From positions 1 to 9,053 of the forward strand of contig JACCXG010000504.1 of assembly GCA_013697225.1 (NCBI GenBank): a stretch of DNA of 9,053 nt, in the 5' to 3' direction. The stretch is from Acidobacteriota bacterium. GTDB lineage: Bacteria > Acidobacteriota > Vicinamibacteria > Vicinamibacterales > 2-12-FULL-66-21. The notes beneath the pieces were generated by a model. That model was given only the letters and a program-made list of their open reading frames with translations. It was not told the origin of the DNA and ran no database searches. The position numbers and the translations under genes are program-made. This document shows, piece after piece, positions 6,161 to 9,053 of this stretch (positions within the stretch are counted from its first letter, which is position 1; each line of letters starts with the position of its first letter).

Positions 6161-6859
6161 TCATGGTTTCCGCCCGCCTGTGCTCACAATCCGTAGGTTC
6201 GACGGTGCAACGAGCGGACCAGCCTGCGCCGCCGCCTGAGAGACGCCCACCGTTCGCCCCGCGATAGTCAGACTGGCGTTGCGGGCCCCCTGCGTGTTCC
6301 GGGAGACGCTGAAGGAAATCGCCCCTGAGCCCATTCCCCCTGTTGTTTGCACCGTCATCCACCCCGGTGTGCCCGTGACCGTCCAGCTGCAGCCTGCTGT
6401 GGTGGTGATCGCGATCGTCCCGCTCGCGCCCGCAGACGAGGAGGCGACGCTTGCCGGTGTCACCGTGTAGGTACAGGTCTGCCCGGTTTGCGAGACGGTG
6501 TAAGAGAACGGGTTCGAGCTTGCGCTCAGGCCGCTGCCGCCCGGGCCGACGGCTGCCACCCGCGCCTCGTACTGCACCCCTGCCGGAAGGGGAGACGAGA
6601 GCCGCGACACGAAATCGATCCGAATGCGCCCGTCGCTCTGCGGCGCCGGTTTGCCAAGATCCACGGTTCGGACCGGCTGGGTGCCGCCCGACGCATAGAT
6701 CCGCAGCTCATAGGAGCTGACCATGTCCACGCCGCCTGACTGACGGGAGTGGTCGGAAGAGGGCACGAACTCGGCCGTGCGTGCATCCATCACGGATTGA
6801 GCGAACCCCGCATGCGGGGTGATCAGGAAAAGAAGGGCCAGTGCCCAGATCCGAAACAT
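6161..6859 (-). CDS. Secreted FN3-like / BACON-like domain protein
   Basis: A 232-residue exported beta-sandwich protein of unknown role, possibly carbohydrate or protein binding at the cell surface. Residues 1-20 are a signal peptide (MFRIWALALLFLITPHAGFA, cleavage before Gln21). Residues about 45-122 look like a fibronectin type III-like fold (SSYELRIYASG, GVQYEARVAAVGPGG). Residues about 129-209 resemble a BACON domain: strand-rich, Thr/Ser/Gly-rich, with CSW at 157-159, a second Trp at 167, and a final SLTIAGRTVGVSQ strand. The C-terminal tail (APSNLRIVS, 218-226) looks like the first strand of another FN3 domain and then stops at residue 232, so the protein may be shortened. The start has GAGG 8 nt upstream. 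It is first in the three-gene minus-strand group. Domain calls are by eye; BACON is fairly sure, FN3 less so. Confidence 0.85.
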   Translation of the reverse strand: MFRIWALALLFLITPHAGFAQSVMDARTAEFVPSSDHSRQSGGVDMVSSYELRIYASGGTQPVRTVDLGKPAPQSDGRIRIDFVSRLSSPLPAGVQYEARVAAVGPGGSGLSASSNPFSYTVSQTGQTCTYTVTPASVASSSAGASGTIAITTTAGCSWTVTGTPGWMTVQTTGGMGSGAISFSVSRNTQGARNASLTIAGRTVGVSQAAAQAGPLVAPSNLRIVSTGGRKP

Positions 6860-7034
6860 TCTGTGCCTCGCCGGGAGGGGAGCCCTGCGGGCCAGTGCAG
6901 GAACGGGGCCCCCGCACCAGGCCGGCGCAAACCACTGAGGGCGCTGGCCTTTGTTCGATCACTGGGCCAGGGGAGCCGATTTGACGGGGACTCCGGCCTC
7001 ACAGCTTCGTGCGCGGAGTTTCGGGAGTGTGAAC

Positions 7035-7065
7035 CGTCCGCGCCGGTGCCAAAGCCGCGCGGACG
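7035..7065. repeat. Perfect 9-bp inverted repeat (strong hairpin)
   Basis: CGTCCGCGC (7035-7043) and GCGCGGACG (7057-7065) are exact reverse complements around a 13-nt loop. The 7-mer GCGCGGA also occurs at 7011-7017 and could pair with 7037-7043 instead, making two mutually exclusive hairpins. It lies 107 nt past the ABC-F stop. There is no T-run on either strand, so it is not a classic intrinsic terminator, but it could stabilise or end the ABC-F transcript. Confidence 0.45.
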
Positions 7066-7066
7066 C

Positions 7067-7094
7067 TCCTGAGCAACGTGTCAGACGTTCAGGA
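7067..7094. repeat. Interrupted inverted repeat adjacent to the 9-bp hairpin
   Basis: TCCTGA (7067-7072) pairs with TCAGGA (7089-7094) and ACGT (7076-7079) with ACGT (7085-7088); a 3-nt bulge and a 5-nt loop separate the arms. It directly abuts the stronger hairpin. No T-run follows. It may be part of a composite 3' end for the ABC-F transcript. Confidence 0.3.
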
Positions 7095-7171
7095 CGAACT
7101 GGAAGGTCGCCGATTGCCCTGCCCGTCCATGAGCAGGGGGCGGTTGACGGCACGTGATCCGGGCAGAGGCC

Positions 7172-8770
7172 TCAGGCGAGGGTTGCGGCGTACTCCTCGT
7201 AGGTGCCCTTGAAGTCTTCGATGCGCCCGTCCGCGAAATGCCAGACGCGGGTGCCAACCTCTTCCATCAGGTCCTGGTCGTGCGTCACGAGCAACACCGT
7301 CCCCTCGAACTTCTGGAGCGCGACGTTCAGGGCGTTGATGGCTTCGAGGTCGAGATGGTTCGTCGGCTCGTCGAGCACGAGGACGTTCGGCTTCTGCAGC
7401 ATGATGCGGCAGAACAGGAGGCGGGCCGTCTCGCCGCCCGACAGGGCATCGGTCGGCTTCAGCCCTTCCTCGCCGGAAAAGAGCATCTGCCCCAGCAGGC
7501 CGTGGATCTCCTGGCGTGAGGCATCCGGGTCGAACTGGTGCAGCCATTCGACAGCGGTCATGCCCTTGTCGATCGCACCGGTCTGATCCTGCGCGAAGTA
7601 GCCGATCGACACCTCGTGTCCCCAGCGCACCTTGCCGGCATCCACGTCCCCGGGTGCCGCAGGGAGCCCCGGCGCATCCGCGAGCAGCGCCCGCAGCAGC
7701 GTCGTCTTGCCCTGGCCGTTCCTGCCGACGAGCACGATCTTCTCCCCGCGGCTGACAACTGCGGAGAAGTTGGAGACGACGTGCAGGTCTCCGTGAGCTT
7801 TGCTGACGCCCGCGGCCTCGATGACCGTCCGGCCGGAGGGGCGGTTCATGTTGAACCTGATATACGGGCGCTGGATGTTCGACCTCGCCAGATCCGTCGT
7901 CTGCAGGCGCTCAACTTCCTTGCGGCGCGAGGTGGTCTGACTTGCGCGGGTGCCGGCGCCGAACCGGGCGATGAAGTCGTTCAGCTGCGCGATCTTCTTT
8001 TCGCGCTGCGCGTTCTCGCTCTCGACCCTGGAGCGGATCTGGGTCTTCGCGAGCACCATCTCGTCGTAGCCGCCGGTGTAGGTGATGATCGTCTGGTAGT
8101 CGATATCGGCCGTGTGGGTGCAGACGTCGTTGAGGAAGTGCCTGTCGTGCGAGATGACGATGAGGCTGCCTTCGTAGCGAATCAGGAACTGCCGGAGCCA
8201 GTGGATCGACTCCAGGTCCAGGTGGTTCGTCGGCTCGTCGAGCAGCAGCGCCTGCGGCTGGCCGAACAGCGCCTGCGCGAGCAGGACGCGGACTTTCTGG
8301 CCTCCCTGCAGCTCCGACATGGGGCGCTCGTGCAGCTCTTCCGGGATGTCGAGCCCCTGGAGCAGGATGGCGGCGTCGCTCTCGGCGCTGTACCCGTCCT
8401 CGTCGCCAACGATGCCCTCGAGCTCCCCAAGCCGCATCCCGTCGTCGTCGGTCATCTCCGGCTTGGCGTAGAGGCGTTCGCGCTCCTCGAGCGCCCCCCA
8501 GAGCCGCGGGTTGCCCATGATGACGGTGTCGATCACGCGGAAGGCGTCAAAGGCGAACTGGTCCTGACGGAGCACACCCAGCTTGACCGGCCGGACGACG
8601 GAGCCCTTCTGCGGCTGCAGCTCACCGGTGAGCAGCTTCATGAAGGTGGACTTGCCAGCGCCATTGGGGCCGGTGAGGCCGTAGCGGCGGCCGGCCGAGA
8701 AGGTGGTGGTGACGTCCTCGAAGAGCACCTTCGAGCCGTAGCGCATGGAGATGGCGTTGACTGCAATCAT
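7172..8770 (-). CDS. ybiT: ABC-F family ATPase, YbiT-like
   Basis: A 532-residue soluble protein with two ABC ATPase domains and no membrane segments. It belongs to the ABC-F group, which acts on ribosomes as translation factors. Domain 1 has Walker A GPNGAGKST at 34-42, a signature altered to LQGGQ at 154-158, Walker B ending in Glu179 (LLLDEPTNHLD) and switch His208. Domain 2 has Walker A GRNGQGKTT at 349-357, LSGGE at 443-447, catalytic Glu468 and His497. The charged helical linker (about 235-305, the P-site tRNA interaction motif region) and a short arm insert (about 92-130) are present. Length and segments such as RQDQFAF, DTVIMG and DGYSAE match E. coli YbiT as recalled, rather than Uup or EttA. 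All catalytic residues are intact. It is transcribed alone, divergently from tRNA-Leu. A resistance-type ABC-F is less likely given the YbiT resemblance. Confidence 0.95.
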   Translation of the reverse strand: MIAVNAISMRYGSKVLFEDVTTTFSAGRRYGLTGPNGAGKSTFMKLLTGELQPQKGSVVRPVKLGVLRQDQFAFDAFRVIDTVIMGNPRLWGALEERERLYAKPEMTDDDGMRLGELEGIVGDEDGYSAESDAAILLQGLDIPEELHERPMSELQGGQKVRVLLAQALFGQPQALLLDEPTNHLDLESIHWLRQFLIRYEGSLIVISHDRHFLNDVCTHTADIDYQTIITYTGGYDEMVLAKTQIRSRVESENAQREKKIAQLNDFIARFGAGTRASQTTSRRKEVERLQTTDLARSNIQRPYIRFNMNRPSGRTVIEAAGVSKAHGDLHVVSNFSAVVSRGEKIVLVGRNGQGKTTLLRALLADAPGLPAAPGDVDAGKVRWGHEVSIGYFAQDQTGAIDKGMTAVEWLHQFDPDASRQEIHGLLGQMLFSGEEGLKPTDALSGGETARLLFCRIMLQKPNVLVLDEPTNHLDLEAINALNVALQKFEGTVLLVTHDQDLMEEVGTRVWHFADGRIEDFKGTYEEYAATLA

Positions 8771-8814
8771 CTTGAGACCCGACTCCCGGTCCGATTCATT
8801 CGGCTAAACCAATG

Positions 8815-8844
8815 ATTATACCTGACAAATGGGCCATCTGTCTG
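8815..8844 (-). promoter_or_regulatory. Sigma-70-type promoter of the ABC-F gene
   Basis: On the minus strand a perfect TATAAT (+ strand positions 8815-8820) is preceded at 18 nt by CAGACA (8839-8844), four of six matches to TTGACA. The expected start near 8808 gives a leader of about 38 nt before the ATG at 8770. This is an AT-rich island in otherwise GC-rich DNA. Confidence 0.6.
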
Positions 8845-8896
8845 TTGTGAGGGACTGCGGGCGGGCCGGATGCCGGTCTGGCCGCGAGGGCTGGTC

Positions 8897-8902
8897 TATA
8901 CT
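8897..8902 (+). promoter_or_regulatory. -10 element of the tRNA-Leu gene
   Basis: TATACT lies 10 nt before the first tRNA base, the right place for a start just upstream of the mature 5' end. The -35 region at 16-18 nt is poor (GC-rich), so only the -10 is called. Confidence 0.5.
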
Positions 8903-8912
8903 GGATGTCTGC

Positions 8913-8999
8913 GCCGGAGTGGTGAAACTGGCAGACGCGCGGGACTCAAAATCCCGTGACCTTCGGGTCGTGAGGGTTCGACCCCCTCCTCCGGCACCA
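8913..8999 (+). tRNA. trnL: tRNA-Leu, anticodon CAA
   Basis: An 87-nt class II tRNA with all arms visible. The acceptor is GCCGGAG (8913-8919) with CTCCGGC (8989-8995), discriminator A and encoded CCA (8997-8999). The anticodon stem is CGGGA/TCCCG with loop CTCAAAA, placing anticodon CAA at 8947-8949, which reads UUG. A long variable arm (about 8957-8971) is typical of leucine tRNAs. The T arm is GAGGG-TTCGACC-CCCTC. The D arm contains GGTGAAACTGGCAGAC. The gene is single and in the same direction as the next coding start. Confidence 0.96.
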
Positions 9000-9026
9000 A
9001 TTGATCAAGTTTTAGGTGGACTAGCG

Positions 9027-9053
9027 ATGGCCCGCATCGAGGAATGCAAGAAA
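9027..9053 (+). CDS. Start of an unidentified gene, cut by window end
   Basis: An ATG at 9027 follows AGGTGGA (9014-9020) at 6 nt and opens a frame for nine codons (MARIEECKK) to the window end. It lies 27 nt after the tRNA and could share its transcript. Nine residues are too few to name a family. Confidence 0.5.

Larger units (their letters stand above)
6860..7171. other. 312-nt intergenic region with inverted repeats
   Basis: This lies between the end of the ABC-F gene and the start of the BACON-like gene, both on the minus strand. Short open frames here have no family resemblance, no good ribosome sites and no consistent codon pattern, so no gene is called. It should contain the ABC-F transcript end and the promoter of the secreted-protein group. 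I see no clear -10/-35 pair on the minus strand, but several GC-rich inverted repeats (7011-7065, 7067-7094 and 7117-7138). Confidence 0.6.

Noticed and set aside
6060..6170. Frameshift joining the BACON-like protein to the next exported protein
   Set aside because: The downstream product has its own signal peptide and ribosome site, so two separate genes explain the region better.
7117..7138. CCCTGC...GCAGGG inverted repeat downstream of the ABC-F stop as a terminator
   Set aside because: Only a 6-bp stem with a 10-nt loop and no T-run on the minus strand.
7538..8815. Long open frame of 425 codons on the plus strand
   Set aside because: It mirrors the ABC-F gene, whose motifs are complete on the minus strand; the plus-strand product has no recognisable motifs.

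Overview
The window is a GC-rich, densely coded bacterial chromosome segment. It has no mobile elements, CRISPR array or plasmid functions. The organism is probably a free-living bacterium with high GC content. Acidobacteriota (for example Vicinamibacteria-like) would fit the BACON-type secreted protein, the FKBP lipoprotein and the CysO-type sulfur genes, but this is an inference from style and was not tested by phylogeny.

Left block (1-4984, + strand): a compact sulfur and amino-acid operon. It starts inside a siroheme/[4Fe-4S] sulfite (or nitrite) reductase (1-1296, 5' end outside the window). Next come a PLP-dependent cysteine synthase of the CysM/CysK fold (1301-2233), a JAMM metallopeptidase resembling mycobacterial Mec (2233-2625), and one long protein that joins a CysO-type ubiquitin-like sulfur carrier to a full MoeZ (adenylyltransferase plus rhodanese) (2631-4088). 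Gaps are +4 nt, a 1-nt TGATG overlap and +5 nt. Prephenate dehydratase (4118-4984) follows 29 nt later with its own ribosome binding site. The first four genes look like a complete route for cysteine synthesis on a carrier protein. Sulfite is reduced to sulfide. MoeZ would adenylate and thiocarboxylate the carrier. The cysteine synthase would load the carrier sulfur onto an activated serine. The JAMM protease would release cysteine. The parts are known from Mycobacterium tuberculosis, where CysO and MoeZ are separate proteins. Here they are one polypeptide, so the carrier's Gly-Gly end is buried inside the chain. That is the most interesting point of the window.

Middle block (4997-6859, - strand): three genes read toward the sulfur operon. 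Transcribed in order they are a secreted FN3-like/BACON-like protein, a small exported protein of unknown function, and an FKBP-type peptidyl-prolyl isomerase that is probably a lipoprotein. All three carry export signals, so this is an envelope or secretion-related group. The prephenate dehydratase and FKBP genes converge with only 12 nt between their stop codons.

Right block (6860-9053): a 312-nt non-coding gap with strong inverted repeats, then an ABC-F ATPase closely resembling YbiT on the - strand, with a recognisable sigma-70-type promoter. Divergent from it is a complete tRNA-Leu(CAA) with encoded CCA, followed by the first nine codons of another gene that runs off the window.
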